Below, piece by piece: positions 1 to 14,516 of a stretch of DNA of 64,000 nt. The stretch is from Cacajao melanocephalus (Eukaryota; Chordata; Mammalia; Primates; Pitheciidae): contig CAUYLG010062989.1 of NCBI GenBank assembly GCA_963573385.1, positions 124,001 to 188,000 on the forward strand, written 5' to 3'. The notes beneath the pieces were generated by a model. The model saw nothing but the letters and a program-made list of their open reading frames with translations. It searched no databases and was not told the origin of the DNA. Numbering within the stretch: the stretch's first letter is position 1; each line of letters starts with the position of its first letter. A program made the translations under genes and the position numbers.

Positions 1-409
1 GGGTGGGGAAGACACCGTGTATCACTTTATAAATATTTACTAAGGATTTGCACCAAACAGAAAGGTTGTGTTCATTCAGCAGCTAAGAGCACGAAAATCA
101 GCTTTACAATGTCTCTGAACCTATCAGGTAATTTTGCAGACATAGGGCATGTAAGTGCACTTGATACTGTACCAGGCACATGATCCTGATGCCTTGGGGC
201 TCCCTGGGGCAGCACCAACAGACAGACTGATTATTTTGCTACTCTTTTTACCCCTGCAGAGTTCCTGGGAGTTTACCTTTTGCACACACATTGTCCCACC
301 TTCCTTAGGCCTTCGTATTCATCATTCCAATTACAACTCCTTTAGGAGGCTTCTGAATGATCACTGGCCAGATCCTAATGGGGCAATGGTTCCCTGGGCA
401 GGGTAAGGA
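1..409. other. no recognisable feature
   Basis: The sequence is moderately AT-rich with no repeat or gene signature that I recognise. If the B4GALT4 assignment is right, this and everything up to the island is intronic for that gene. Confidence 0.4.
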
Positions 410-1260
410 ATGGGATAAAAATGATGACAGCCATTTACATGTGCAAGTCATTTAAACCCAAAGATTAAGCTCCTAATGGCCCAACCTAGAAGCATTTGAG
501 TAATTAAAAAAATAATGATGGCACTGTATTTTAACCCATAGGATAAAATGAATATCCACTAGTCTATACTGATAAAAATGATCAAATAAATAAATGAATA
601 GAAGAGAAGGGGCAGCTCTTTTCTTACAGTAAATTCCAACTAGTAAGAAAGTGGGAGATGGGAAAAAAACATCCTCGGCAAACACCACAGTAAGAACTGT
701 TGCAGACAAGGTTCACCAATGGATGCTAACCTAACAGGCAAAAATTTGAAGATAAACAGGATAGTCTCAAAGCATCTCCCCCAAGATAATTCCTAACCAC
801 AAAGGGAAAGACAGTAACTTGGTAGTAGAGAAACCCAGTAGCTCACCATAACATCACTTCTGTGGTATTTGTGCCAAAGGTGCATAGCTTCATTAGAAGC
901 ATGAGAAAACACCAGACAAGTTCATTCCACAATCTACCTAACTGGTACTCTTCGAAAGAATCAAAATCATGAACAACAAGGAAAAACTGAGGAACTATTT
1001 CAGACTGGAGAAGACTAAGGAGAAAGAAAAACTAAATAAAATGCAGGATCCTTGATAAAATACAGTGGGAACAGAAAAAAAAAAGGACATTAGTAGGAAA
1101 ATTGACGAAATTTAAATAAAGTTTGTAGTTTAGTTGATATTATTTATCAATGTACTATGGTTATGTAAGGGGTATTATTAGGGGAAGCTACGTGAACTCT
1201 CCGTACCATTTTTACAACTTTTCTATAAGTCTAAAATTAACTAAAAATAAAAATAAAAGA
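410..1260 (+). mobile_element. ancient L1M (ME/MC-type) 3' end
   Basis: The order of motifs matches the 3' ends of old mammalian L1 elements: a stretch with ATGAGAAAACACCAGACAAG, then AAAAAGGACATTAGTAGG, then GTACTATGGTTATGTAAG and a final AACTTTTCTATAAGTCTAAA before an A-rich tail at 1260. Divergence is high and no coding remains. Confidence 0.65.
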
Positions 1261-2070
1261 GTCGGAGACTAGGTACAACCCAAGTCAACAAATGACAGTA
1301 AATTAACTTAATTCTAAAGGAAAATCATTGTTTTTGTATTCCTAGTGCCTCAAACCAACATGACACATAGCAGGTGCTCAATTTAGTAATGAATGATGGA
1401 CTAGGATATATACTAGTTGAAATACATAAGGACACATCATAATTCCAGGATCCTGCTAAAAGGAATGAGACATAAAAAAAGAAAGGGGGGGGAAATAAAG
1501 ATGAATAAAATTAAATGACAACAAAATTCCATCTGAGGAGGATTTTAAAAATTTAAAAGGCTCACCCTGATACTAGCTCCCTTCACTAATATCAACACTT
1601 TTCTATGGGTAGGGACCTCACCTTTAATAAATAGCACTTTTGGTCATGTCCACTACCTTCCACTTCTCTACTTCTAAAAGTGATACTTCTCCTTAGCTTG
1701 GGGAGGAAGTGCTGTATAGCCTGCCCCTTCCTTCATGAAGTCACTCAGTACGTGAGCTCCACAGCACACTGGTACACAGTGTACCTGCCTCTGGGCAAAT
1801 GCTGCGGAAATCCACATTTGAAGCCAGGTGGTCCTGCAACATCTAAATGACCAAAGTTATTTTATGTAGTAGATGTTATGCAGCATAATACGGAATTCAC
1901 CAGAATTTCTGATGGGAGGTTTCAACAGAAGTTCATTGTGTACTTACATGTTACTTTCAGCTATCCCTAAGAAATCAACTATGGAGTTAGTAGGAGTTTA
2001 CTTTCTGCAGTCATTAGGGGCACCTCACCCTAAACGTTCTTAAAAAGGTTTAAAAAGCTCTGAGATCATG
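1261..2070. other. mostly unique sequence with an L2/MIR-like scrap
   Basis: A short stretch at about 1345-1395 (GACACATAGCAGGTGCTCA) looks like the 3' end of an L2 or MIR element. The rest, including a G7 run near 1486, shows nothing recognisable. Confidence 0.35.
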
Positions 2071-2074
2071 GGTA

Positions 2075-2180
2075 TAACAGGGCTCTGAAGTCACAAAGAG
2101 CTGAGTTCAAATTCTTCTTACCGGATGCATGAATGGCTTTTGACAAGTAACTTAAATGTTTTGAGTCTGTTTGGCCACTT
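2075..2180 (+). mobile_element. MIR fragment
   Basis: A degraded tRNA-derived SINE core is visible: GGCTCTGAAGTCACAAAGAG, then GAGTTCAAATTC and the TGACAAGTAACTTAAATG segment that matches the MIR core. Confidence 0.5.
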
Positions 2181-2199
2181 ACTTAAAAAGCATTTCTCA

Positions 2200-2376
2200 G
2201 TAGCTGGTTCCAAGAGTGCCTTTATCAAATACATAAGGGAATGTGTTAAAACTGCAGATTCCTAGGCCCCACTCCAAAGCCAATGGGTCAGAACAGCAGC
2301 CACTGGGGCTCAGAAAAATGAAATGTTAACAAGCTCCCCAAATGATTCTTATCTACATTAAAGTTTCAGAACCACT
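2200..2376 (+). mobile_element. MER5A-type hAT-Charlie MITE
   Basis: The left end resembles the MER5A inverted terminal repeat, the middle carries CAGATTCCTAGGCCCCACTC and the right end reads TTTCAGAACCACTG, the usual terminal repeat. The length of about 180 bp fits the family. It is non-autonomous and encodes nothing. Confidence 0.65.
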
Positions 2377-2541
2377 GATATAAGAGAATGGACCTGGAAT
2401 GCAATATAGATCTTTCAGATATGTTAATTTTCCCTCTGGTGAAGAAAAGCAGTAAGAAGATATGTGAACATGAGATTTTAAAAATGCATTTGAAAGATTT
2501 TTTATTCCATCATTTAGAAATATATTCTAAGAAAATAATCA

Positions 2542-2828
<287 letters not shown>

Positions 2829-3039
2829 TCAGAGAGGTAGACCACGATATTCAAACCAATGTTGCTAAAATAATCAAAAATTGAAGAATCCAAATGTTAA
2901 CAATAGGAGTCTGATTTAATTAATTACAATACATCCACATAATGGGACATACACTTTCATCAAAATGGTGCTTAAAAAACCTACATGTAAAAGTGTAATA
3001 GTTAAGTAGAAAAAAGATATAAAAATGTATATAAAATAT

Positions 3040-3336
3040 GGGCTGGGCATGATGACTCACGCCTGTAATCCCAGCACTTTGGTTGGCAGAGGCAGGCAGA
3101 TCACTCAAGGCCAGGAGTTTGAGGCCAGCTGGCCAACATGTTGAAATCCCTTCTCTACTAAAAGTACAAAAAGTAGCTGGGCATTGCGGCCCACGCCTGT
3201 AGTCCCAGCTACTTGCAAGGCTGAGGAAGGAGGATCACTTGAACCCAGGAGGTGGAGGTTGCCATGAGCCAACATCGTGCCACTGCACTCTAATCTGGGC
3301 ATTAGAGCGAGACCCTGTCTCAAAAAACAAAAAAGA
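3040..3336 (+). mobile_element. Alu, plus strand
   Basis: A complete dimeric Alu from GGGCTGGGCATGATGACTC to TCTCAAAAAACAAAAAAG. Numerous CpG sites have decayed, consistent with an AluS or AluJ age. Confidence 0.93.
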
Positions 3337-3550
3337 GCATATAACATATAATACCAATTATGAAATATATGTGTGTGTGCATGCCTTTCATATACAAAAT
3401 GACAGAGAAACTGGTGGTCATCTCTTAATTACAGAATTAGAGAAAACCTTTTATTTCTTGTGTATCTTCTAATTTTTCTAAAATGGAGTTTTCATCATCA
3501 GAAACAAAGTTGTTTTCTGACAAAATGACTACATAGTTTTCCTTTAAATA

Positions 3551-3714
3551 CAGTAGTCCTTGGTTTCACTTTCTGCAGTTTCAGTTAACCACAATAAGAC
3601 ACAGTAAGATATTTTGAGAAAGAGATGACGTTCACATAACTTTTATCACAGCATATTGTAATAGCTGTTCTATTATTAGACATTATTCATCTCTTACTGT
3701 GCCTAATTTATAAT

Positions 3715-3756
<42 letters not shown>

Positions 3757-3853
3757 AAAAAAAACAGCATATAGAGGGTTTGGCACTATCCATGGTTTCA
3801 GGCATCTACTTTTGGTCTTGCAACATATCCCCCAAAAGTAAGGGAGATGACTG
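3551..3853 (+). mobile_element. MER2/Tigger-type DNA transposon (non-autonomous) with internal TA expansion
   Basis: The element begins CAGTAGTCCTTGGTTTCACT and ends GGGAGATGACTG. These are imperfect terminal inverted repeats flanked by TA dinucleotides, the target duplication of the Tc1/mariner-pogo group. The right half contains GGTTTCAGGCATCTACTTTTGG, as in MER2. A pure TA run interrupts the centre. Confidence 0.7.
3717..3753. repeat. (TA)n microsatellite
   Basis: About 18 uninterrupted TA units inside the MER2-like element, followed by an A-rich run. Likely length-polymorphic. Confidence 0.95.
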
Positions 3854-4026
3854 TATATTAAAATTTAAAGATAGCATCACAGACAGGAAAACTTTTAGTT
3901 ATATAAAGTCAAACTTTTAGTTACATAAAGTTTGACAATTCATTCATATAATCTTTAAGAAAACCTATTCTAAATAGGCCCAACAAGCCCCAATCTCAAA
4001 GAAAAACCAGAGGCTGTTAGTAATCT

Positions 4027-5423
<1,397 letters not shown>

Positions 5424-5499
5424 ATGGCACTCTCCGAAGTCCTTTATAATCCAGGTGACCAGCCTCTTCGGAGAAAGGTCAAAGGTCGCCGGCCCCTCG

Positions 5500-5646
5500 C
5501 AGGCCTGGTGCTGGGGTCAGCTGATCAGTTTCCCCGTAGAAACGCTGGAGAAAGAGGGTTTCCAGGAAGAAGGGGCTTTTTCAGGTTGATGCACCTGGCG
5601 GAGAGGTGCTGGGGGCGACCCCGGAATCGTGACCCGGGGCGTGTAG
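5500..5646 (+). ncRNA. possible first exon of a divergent antisense transcript
   Basis: On the plus strand GTAG|GTGAGC gives a good donor with the exon ending at 5646, inside the same CpG island as the minus-strand donors. A divergent non-coding RNA starting here would run head to head with the minus-strand gene. The 5' end and later exons are unknown. I recall an annotated B4GALT4 antisense transcript in human but cannot confirm that this is it. Confidence 0.3.
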
Positions 5647-5932
5647 GTGAGCCCTGGATCCTTTCCTACCTGGCAGCACCTCGCCTGGCTCCCCGGGCCC
5701 ACAGCAGAGGCGGCGCCGCGGCGGGAACCTCCTGCCAGGCTCGGCCTCCGCAGGCCCCCGGCCCGGCCCACCGCTTCGGCTGCCCTACCGAGGCCGCCGC
5801 GCCATCTCCAGGGCCGCCCCGCCCCAGCCCCGGGACCGACGCCGGCCGCTACCCGGCTACCCTCGCACGGCGCCCGTGTCCGGGGAACTGCACGTTCCGG
5901 GCGCCGGCGGAGCCAGGGCCGCGTGTACTCAC

Positions 5933-6110
5933 CCCAGAGGCGGGCGCGGGGGGCGAGCTCTGCCCGGGGAAAGAGGAGGCCGCGGAAAGCTGCCCGGGGA
6001 CCGCCTCCGATGCCCGGGAGGCGGCTCCTGAGTGCGAGCTCCGCCTCCCGCCCGGCCAGGGCCCGAGGGGCGGGTCCGCCGCGCTCCGCACGCGCCTGGC
6101 GCTCCAGACC
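5933..6110 (-). other. B4GALT4: putative 5' non-coding exon of a minus-strand gene (likely B4GALT4)
   Basis: On the minus strand the sequence CTGGG|GTGAGTAC places a strong donor with the exon ending at 5933. The upstream boundary is not determined. The GC box and NRF1-like site at 6065-6100 suggest a start near 6.0-6.1 kb. A second, weaker minus-strand donor (CCAG|GTAGGA) would end an alternative exon at 5670. No ATG-led coding frame of a known protein is present, so this would be 5' UTR. Confidence 0.5.
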
Positions 6111-6199
6111 CGCCAAATCGACGCCACCCGGCGCTGGAAGGGGCACCGGGAGGGAAACGGAGGGTTGACGCCTCGGCCTCTGAGTGGCTTTAACACCCT

Positions 6200-6340
6200 G
6201 TGCCAATAGTGTACTAGGTGCTGGGCGTTTCCCAAATTCCATCCCCTTAAGTACTCACAGAGCAGTAGGAAAGAGATCGGGACCCTTCCATTTTACAGAG
6301 CAGGAAACTGGGGCTTTAGAGGCTAATAAACTTGCTTTAC
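6200..6340 (-). mobile_element. MIR fragment, minus strand
   Basis: The block with GTGTACTAGGTGCTGGGCG followed by CATTTTACAGAGCAGGAAAC is the reverse of the MIR core and tail. Confidence 0.55.
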
Positions 6341-8013
6341 ATTACCCTGCAAGATTTCAGCCCTCTCAACTGCAATAATAATAGTAGTAGTCGTCGTAGT
6401 AAAAATAACATTTTTCCCATGTTGTAGGACTATTGAGAATATTAAAGAAATAAAATTTTTAAAATCTTTATTTCTTCAAAGATATTATTACAGAAACCCA
6501 AGACGTAATTACATTTATACTAAAGATTTGAGTGAAAAATTATGGTGGGCTCTGTTTAGGCAGTCGGGATAGCTAGATTCAAGACAGCCTCCCACTGCAC
6601 TCACGGGAAAGTAGTACGTTTCCCAAGAACCACCCATCCACTCCACCCCAAAAGGAACAAACCGTAGCTAGAACCAGTGCTGGGCTCATCAAGCTTCATA
6701 GCAAGAATTCTGAGGCTATACCGAGGCCACGTGGACCCAATGCAGGCCCTTGGAAGCTGGAAAAGAGGGCCACCTAGTGGCCGTTAAGTATAAGTCAGTG
6801 AACTAGGTCAGCACTCCTGAACAAGGTTCAGTGTGAACTTACTTTTTTGTTTGTGTCCCCTTTATAACACGCTGTGAGGGTGTATAACCACATTTAGTGA
6901 AAAATGGAATTACTGGATTTAATTCAGTGACATTATACAAGCAGTTACTTGTACCCAAACAGATAATCCCCAGGTCTTGAGTATGAGATGCCGAGAAGCA
7001 TAATACACCTGTCGCAAGAATCACTCAGCTTTTCTATATTTGGTAGCTGGTAGCTTATTAATTGGAAAAGTTAGGTGATTGCCTTCAGTAAGTGTAGGAA
7101 AGTGACTATCAAGTGATATCTACAAAATCAAAGATAGCTTTCCACTCTGCTTTTAAGTTTTAGGGTGGCTTTCATTGGAACACAGAGAGGCATTGGCATT
7201 AATAAAATTGTTTCCTAAGGTGTTTTGTTTGTTTTTTACATCAGCCCAGAAACCCAACAGCTATTCTGATTTTTCTTACTAGAGCATGAGACTTAGCTAA
7301 AGCCATCTGTAAATTATGGTCCCATTGATCTCCTAGCAGGAAATAGGGAAAACAGAAAAAAGGATAAGATATTCATGATAGCAGAGAAGTCTTGATCCAT
7401 GATTTTGAGAAAGCTGTCCATGTCTAGGATGCCATCTGCTTCTGGGGAGAAACTTCCCTGGTTAGCTTTACCTTAAGGTCTCCAATTGGTGCATAGGTCC
7501 AAGAGTTTGAAGGGGCCCTCTTGAGTTGCAAGGTATGGACCCAGGACTTCAGGCCCTGAAGTATTACTATGGGTGGTGAGAGAAGAACCTGATATAATCT
7601 CTTCTAATGGGGTACAAGAGCATTTTTTCTCAGATGGGATGTTATTTCCGGAAGACTGAATCTCTGAGTTCTAGATTGTGAAAGTTGATTGTACTCAGTC
7701 AGTGAATCACAAAAGACTTTTTTCACCGAAGTGGTGAAAATATATTTCAGAATAATGGATTAAAACTTTGCAGTATTTAGTTATAGCAAAGCTTATAAGA
7801 ACAAGAGATACATGAGATTCTATTATTAAGGATATAGGACTTCCTAGAAATAGTTTTTTATCTGTTCCATGATAAGTAATAAAGTACAGAGTTTTTAATA
7901 ATGGAAGACTTAAGGACTCAGGAAGAACCAGACAGCCATATGGGACCTCCATGAGTCAACACTTAACAATACATTTATGTCCTTTTAAATATGTGTTGGT
8001 TTGTTTGTTTGTT
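6341..8013. other. intergenic sequence without a clear feature
   Basis: AT-rich near 6370-6500. The 7.3-7.7 kb part has the look of a decayed retroviral or LTR sequence, but I cannot name it. No gene signal was seen. Confidence 0.35.
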
Positions 8014-11000
8014 CCAAGATGGCAGATAAGAGGCAGTGCTAGTGTGCCTCTCCCACTTGGAAGGATAGAATAGTGTGTGGCAATTAACAGTGTGAGCTTT
8101 TCTTTTAAGAACCACTGCAGGAAGTTATCAGGAAACTGAAAGAGTTCGCAGATCCTGTGAAAGAAGCAGCACACTAGGCAAACTCTGTGAGACGGGCAAA
8201 AAACTGAAAAGGGAGAGCCTGCCTCTGAGCACACATTCCCACTGGGGAATCTGAAAATCCAAATCACAGGAGAAGCCTTTAACCTTACCTAGAGCTAGAA
8301 TGGACTTAGGGAGCAGCACAAAATATGAAAGTAGAAGCAGCAGCAGGAAGAGCCTTGGAGGCACCCTCAGTCTCTAGCTTGAGCCCAGGGAAGCCATCCC
8401 TGACTTTATCTGACAGGAGCCCTCAGGGCTGGCAGCCAGTGAGCTTAGGAAGGAGTCACAGGGTGAAAGAAGCTTCCAACTGAATTTTGTGATAATTTCA
8501 AGTGGGCATGAACACCCTTGAATGGAATCTGGGGATGGGGGCATAAATGGAAACTACTGCAGATACAAGGGCAGAAGCTGGACACCCAGCATTGCGAGCA
8601 GATGGGGAGGGGTGGGACCTGAAACATGCTTGCTTTCTCAGCAGCGAAGCTCATGGTCCAGGGCAGGTCTGAGTTCTGCACACCAGCTGCCTGGATCCAA
8701 ACTCAGTGCTGTTAGTGGGGCATCATGAGAACAAGACTGGCTTCACCAACTCTGTGGGAGCTGGGTGAGGACTTTCACAATGAGCTAATCCCCACTCCCC
8801 TTGCAAACTCTACTGCACAGCAGAGACAGGCATACTCCCCTCTAGAACATAACCCTGTTGGCCTGAGAACCACCCCTCCCATCCCCCACAGGGCTTGTGG
8901 CAGGTCTTGCCCAGGGAGAATCTGAACTCAGACCTGCCTAACCCTGCCCCTATCTGATGGTATTTCTCTACCTGCCCTGTAGCTTAACACAAAAGACATA
9001 AACTCTTGAGAGCTTGCCTGGGAAACCAGAATACTTCCCCTAGACAACTTAAGGCAAGTTCAAATGTCACTACTACTACCACAGCTGGTGCTCTCTTGCA
9101 AGTGCCACCTCCTGGCTTGGAGCCAACCAACTCAGCCCATTACAACTCTTGACAGAATAACACTGTTTCCAAGAAGGAGAAAACAACAGCTAATACCACT
9201 CCCTGCAACACTGTGGCTAACCAGAGGACCAGAGGTCCTGAGTCTGTCCACATGACAGCTTCACTACTAGCATAACCAGCATTCAAGAAAGCCAGCACAC
9301 TGAGCCTATCTACAACTAAGAAATCTCACGGAGTCTACATCACTCCCCTGCCACCTCCATCAGAACAGGGGTTGGCATCCATGCTGGGAAACCTGAAGAC
9401 AGATCACATCACAAGACTCTTTGCACACATTCCCCAGCATCAGCCCAGAGCCTAGCTGGGTGGCTAGACCCAGAAGAGGAAAAACAATCACTTCGGTCTG
9501 ACTCTCAGAAAGCCCCATTCCTAGGGGAAGGGGAAGAGCACCACATCAAGGGATCACCCTGTGGGACAAAAGAATCTGAACAGCAGGCCATGAGTACCAG
9601 ATCTTTCTGCTGGTGGGAAGTCACAGCAGAGATACAATTCAGTGCTGGGTACAGTAGGGAAAATTTGTACCTATACCCCAACAGGCAGGTGGCCTCTGTG
9701 ATTATGAAGGGCCTTGGAGAAGGGATCCTTGTTCCCCCTGGCACTCCACTGCAGACACAGCTGAAGCTTCCTCCACAGGAATGCAGGATGGAAGCAGCTA
9801 TAGACAGCCTTGTTGGAACAATCCAGGGTGAGAACAGCCCCACAGAAGAAGCACCCCCCCACCCCTCATCAGATTCAAGCCTGCACAAGAGGCAGGGTCA
9901 TAATTCCTCCCTACTTGAAACATCACCATTCCTATAGATAAAAAGAGATGCCTGACTGATCTGAATAGCTGAAACACTGGGACAGGAGTGAGACTTTGAG
10001 GTGAATAGCTTTCTTCTGGCTTGAGAGGTGCACTGAGGTGGTTCCTACTCCTCACTCTGATAAAGCCTCAGGACGTCGAATTGAGAGCTCCCCCAGACAT
10101 CTTCATCAAGGCTAGGGCCCGAGCCCACCATTGGGATTATATCTATTCACCTGCCTTAGTTATAACTAGTGCTTACCCAAGAATCTCTCCCCTATTGGCC
10201 TGAAGCCTGAATCATCAACTCAGTAAATAAAATACTGGGGAAAAATTAAACAAATAAATATGGATCACAAGAGAATGAGATAAGCTTCAAGAAATCCCTG
10301 CCATTCCAACTTCATAGGAAACAGTGAACTTGCCCATGCACCAAGTACATAACTACTATAACCAGCATCAGGAGAGCCAATGCACAAAGACTATAACCAA
10401 GGAACTCATACAATCTTGAAGACTGTAGAGTCTTCACCCCTACCATCACCAAGAATCAAATTAGGATGAAATAAATATTAAAGTCTAATCCTTAAAAGGG
10501 AAAAAAGAAATTTAAAAAAATCCAATCAAAAATAAATTCAAGAACAATTTGAAGAAATAGTCTACCAAAAGGAACCAGAAAAATAATTCTGATACTATGA
10601 CAAAACAGGGTTCTATAACACCTTCAAAAATCATACTAGCTCCCCAACAATAGATCCAAAACAAACCAAAACAAAACTCTGAATTGCTGATAAAGAATTC
10701 TGAGGGTTGATTATTAAGCCACTCAAGGAGAAGCCAGAGAAAGATGAAAACCAACTTAAAGAAGTTTTAAAAACAGTGGAGGATATAGATGAAAAATTGT
10801 CCAGAGAAATAGATATTATAAACAAAAAAGAAATCATAACTCCTGGAAATGAAAGACACAGTTAGGGAAATACAAAATGCAGGGGAAACTTTCAACAATA
10901 GACTAGAACAAGTAGAAGAAAGAACTTTACAGCTCAAAGACAAGGCTTTTGAATTAAGCCAATCAGACAAAAATAAAGAATTTTTTTAAATGAACAAAGC

Positions 11001-11269
11001 CTCCAAGAAATATGGGATTATATTAAATGGCCAAATCTAAGAACAATTGGTATTCCTGAGAAAGAAGAGAAATCTAAAAGTTTGGAAAACTTATTTGAGG
11101 GGATAATTGAAAAAAAACTTCAATGGCCTTGCTAGAGATCTAGACATTCAAATACAAGAAGCTCAAAGAACTCCTGGGAAATTCATTGCAAATAGACTGT
11201 CACCAAGGTACATAGTCATCAGGTTTTCTAAGACAAGATGAAGAAAAGAATCTTAAAAGCTGTGAGACT

Positions 11270-11578
11270 GGCCAGGCATGGTGGCTTATATCTGTAATCT
11301 CAGCACTTTGGTATGCCGAGGTAGGAAGATCACCTGAGGTCAGGAGTTTAAGACTAGCCTGGCCAACATGGTGAAACCTCATCTCTACTAAAAATATAGA
11401 AATTAGCCAGGTTTGGTGGTGCATGCCTGTAATCCCAGCTACTTGGGAGACTGAGGCAAGAGAATTGCTTGAACCAGGGAGGCAGAGGTTACAGTGAGCT
11501 GAGATCATGCCACTCCAGTCTGGGCAACAATAGTGAAACACTGTCTCAAAAAAAAAATAAAGAAAAGGAAAAAAAAAG
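11270..11578 (+). mobile_element. Alu in L1 ORF1, plus strand
   Basis: Full dimeric Alu from GGCCAGGCATGGTGGCTTAT to an A-rich tail. A CTGTGAGAC duplication flanks it (near 11260 and 11580), so ORF1 sequence resumes directly after it. Confidence 0.94.
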
Positions 11579-14238
11579 GCTGTGAGACAAAAGCATCAGG
11601 TAACCTATAAAGGAAAAGCTATTAGATTAACAGCAGATTTCTCAAAAGAAACCTTAGAAGCCAGAGAAGATTGGGGTCCTATCTTTAGCCTCCTTAAACA
11701 AAATAATTGTCTACCAAGAATTTGTATCTAGCAAAACTAAGCTTCATAAATGAAGCAGAGATAAAGTTTTTTTCAGACAAACAAATGCTGAGACAATTTG
11801 CCACTACAAAACCAGCACTATAAGAAATGCTGAAAGGAGTCCTAAATCTTAAAATACAATGCTGAAATACACCAATATAGAACCTCCTTAAAGCATAGAT
11901 TTCACAAGGCCTATAAAACAATAACACAATTTTTAAAACAAGGTACTTAGGCAACAACTAAAATTATGAATACAGCAGTACCTCACATCTCAATACTAAT
12001 GTTGAATGTAATGGCCTAAATGCTGCACTTAAAAGATACAGAGTGGCAGAATGAATAAAAATCCACCAACCAAGTATCTGCTGTTTTCAAGAGACTCATT
12101 TAATATGTAAGGACTCTCATAAACTTAAGGTGAAGGGGTAGAAAAAGGTATTCCACACAAATGGAAATCAAAAGCAAGCAGAAGTAGCTACTCTTACATC
12201 AGACAAAACAGACTTTAAAGCAACAACAGTAAAAATAGGCAAAGAAGGACATTATATAACAATAAAAGAATTAATCCAACAGGAAGATATTACAATTCTA
12301 AATATATATGCACCTGACACTGGAGCTCCCAAATTTATAAAACAATTACTACTAGACCTAAAAAATGGGATAGACAGCAACACAATAATAGTGGGGACTT
12401 CAATACTCCACTGACAACTCTAGACAGGGCATCAAGACAGAAATTCAACAAAGAAACAATGGACTTAAACTGTACTCTAGAACAAATGGACTTAACAGAT
12501 ATTTACAGAACATTCTGCCCTACAACTCCAGAATATAGAATACATTCTTCTCATCAGCACGTGGAACATTCTCCAGGATAGACCATATGATGGGCCATGA
12601 AACAAGTCTCAATAAACTTAAGAAAATTGAAATCATATCAAGTATCTCCACAGACCACAGTGGAATAAAACCAGAAATTAACTCCTAAAGGAACCCTCAA
12701 AACTAGACAAATAACTGGAAATTAAATAGCCTGTTCTTGAATGATCTTTGGGTTAAAAATCAAATCAAGATAGAAATTAAAAAATTATTTGAACTGAATG
12801 ATAATAGTGACACAACTTATCAAAACCTCTGGGATACAGCAAAACTGGTACTAAGAGGAAAGCTCATAGCATTAAACTCCTACATCAAAAAGTCTGAAAG
12901 AGCACAAATAGACAACCTAATGTCACACCTAAAGGAACTAAAGAAATAAGAACAAACTAAACCCAAATCCAGCAGAAGAAAAGAAATAACAATAACCAGA
13001 GCAGAACTAAATGAAATTGAAACAATAACAACAAAAAACAATACAAAAGATAAATGAAACAAAAACTTGATTCTTTCAAATGATAAACAAAATTGATAGA
13101 CCATTAGTGAGATTAACCAAGAAAAGAAGAAAGAAAATTCAAATAATCTCAATTAGAAATGAAATGGGAGATATTACAACTGATACCACAGAAATCCGAA
13201 GATCATTCAAAGCTGCTATAAACACCATAAACACCTTTATGTGCACAAACTAGAAAACCTAGAGGAGATGGATAAATTCCTGGAAATATACAACTGTCCT
13301 AGATTAAACCAGAAAGAAAAAGAAACTCTGAGCAGACCAATAACAAGTAGTGAGATTGAAACGATAATTTTTAAAATGCCAACAAAAATGTCCAGGACCA
13401 GATGGATTTATAGCTGAATTATATCAGACATTCAAAGAAGAATTGATATCAAAACTATTCCAAAAGATAGAAAAAGAGGGAATCCTCCCTAAATCAGTCT
13501 ATGAATTATTACCCTAATATCAAAATCAGGAAAGGACATAGCAAAAAAAGAAAACTACAGACCAATATCCCTAATGAACATAGATGCAAAAATCCTCAAC
13601 AAAATACTAACTCATCAAATCCAACAGTACATCAAAAAGATAATCCACCATGATTAAGGGGATTTCACACCAGGGATACAGGGTTAGTTTAACATATGCA
13701 AGTCAATAAATGTGGTACACCACATAAACAGAATTAAAAACAAAAATAATACAATCATCTCAATAGATGCAGAAAAAAAGTATTTGACAAAATCCAGCAT
13801 CCCTTTATGATTAAAACCCTCAGCAAAATGGGCATACAAGGGACATACCTCAATGTAATAAAGGCCATCTATGACAAACTCACAGCCAACATTATACTGA
13901 ATAGGGAAAAGTTGAAAGCATTCCTTTGAGAACTGGAACAAAACAAGCATGCCCACTTTCACCACTTCTATTCAACATAGTCCTGGAATTCCCAGCCAGA
14001 ACCATCAGAAAAAGAAAGAAATAAAGGGCATCTAAATCAGTAAAGAGGAAGTCAAACTGTCACTCTTTGCAGGTGATATGATCATATACCTAGAAAAACC
14101 TAAAGACTCACCCAAAAAGCTCATAGAACTGATTAATGAATTCAGCAAAGTTTCAGGACACAAAATGTACAAAAGTCAGCAGCATTGCTATACACCAACA
14201 ATGACCAAGCTGAGAATCAAATTGAGAACTCAATTCCT

Positions 14239-14516
14239 GGTGGCTCACGCCTGTAATCCCAGCACTTTGGGAAGCAGCAAATCATGAGGTCAGGAGATGG
14301 AGACCATTCTGGCCAACATGATGAAATCCCATCTCTACCAAAAATTAAAAAATTAACTTGGCATAGTACTGTGCACCGGTAGTCCCAGCTACTCAGGAGA
14401 CTGAGACAGGAGAATCACTTGGACCCAAGGAGGCAGAGGTTACAGTGAGCCAAGATCATGCCACTGCACTTTAGCCTGGTGACAGAGCAAGACTCCGTCT
14501 CAGAAAAGAAAAAAAA
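14239..14516 (+). mobile_element. Alu in L1 ORF2, plus strand, 5'-truncated
   Basis: The Alu starts at GGTGGCTCACGCCTG, so its first ten or so bases are missing. AGAACTCAATTCCT flanks it on both sides (from about 14225 and 14516), a clear target-site duplication. Confidence 0.94.

Larger units (their letters stand above)
5424..6190. promoter_or_regulatory. B4GALT4: CpG island, probable bidirectional promoter (B4GALT4 side)
   Basis: A dense CpG island of about 770 bp begins and ends abruptly. It contains a GC box (GGGGCGGG near 6067), an ETS-type CCGGAA near 5625 and an NRF1-like CGCACGCGCC near 6088, with no TATA box. Splice donors point in both directions from it. In remembered human gene order the gene upstream of ARHGAP31 is B4GALT4, a Golgi beta-1,4-galactosyltransferase gene on the opposite strand. 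That fits the minus-strand donor here, but no B4GALT4 coding sequence is in view, so the gene name is an inference from synteny. Confidence 0.75.

Noticed and set aside
3717..3753. TA run considered as a regulatory or replication signal
   Set aside because: A simple microsatellite inside a decayed DNA transposon is a sufficient explanation.
5424..6242. Long overlapping open frames on both strands (261, 241, 173 and 128 codons)
   Set aside because: They lie in a CpG island where stop codons are rare. Their products are low-complexity Pro/Arg/Ala/Gly with no known domain, and frames on both strands overlap.
9505..9937. Open frames of 115-127 codons on both strands near 9.5-9.9 kb
   Set aside because: They sit in the 5' UTR of the older L1 and overlap on opposite strands. 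No gene signature.
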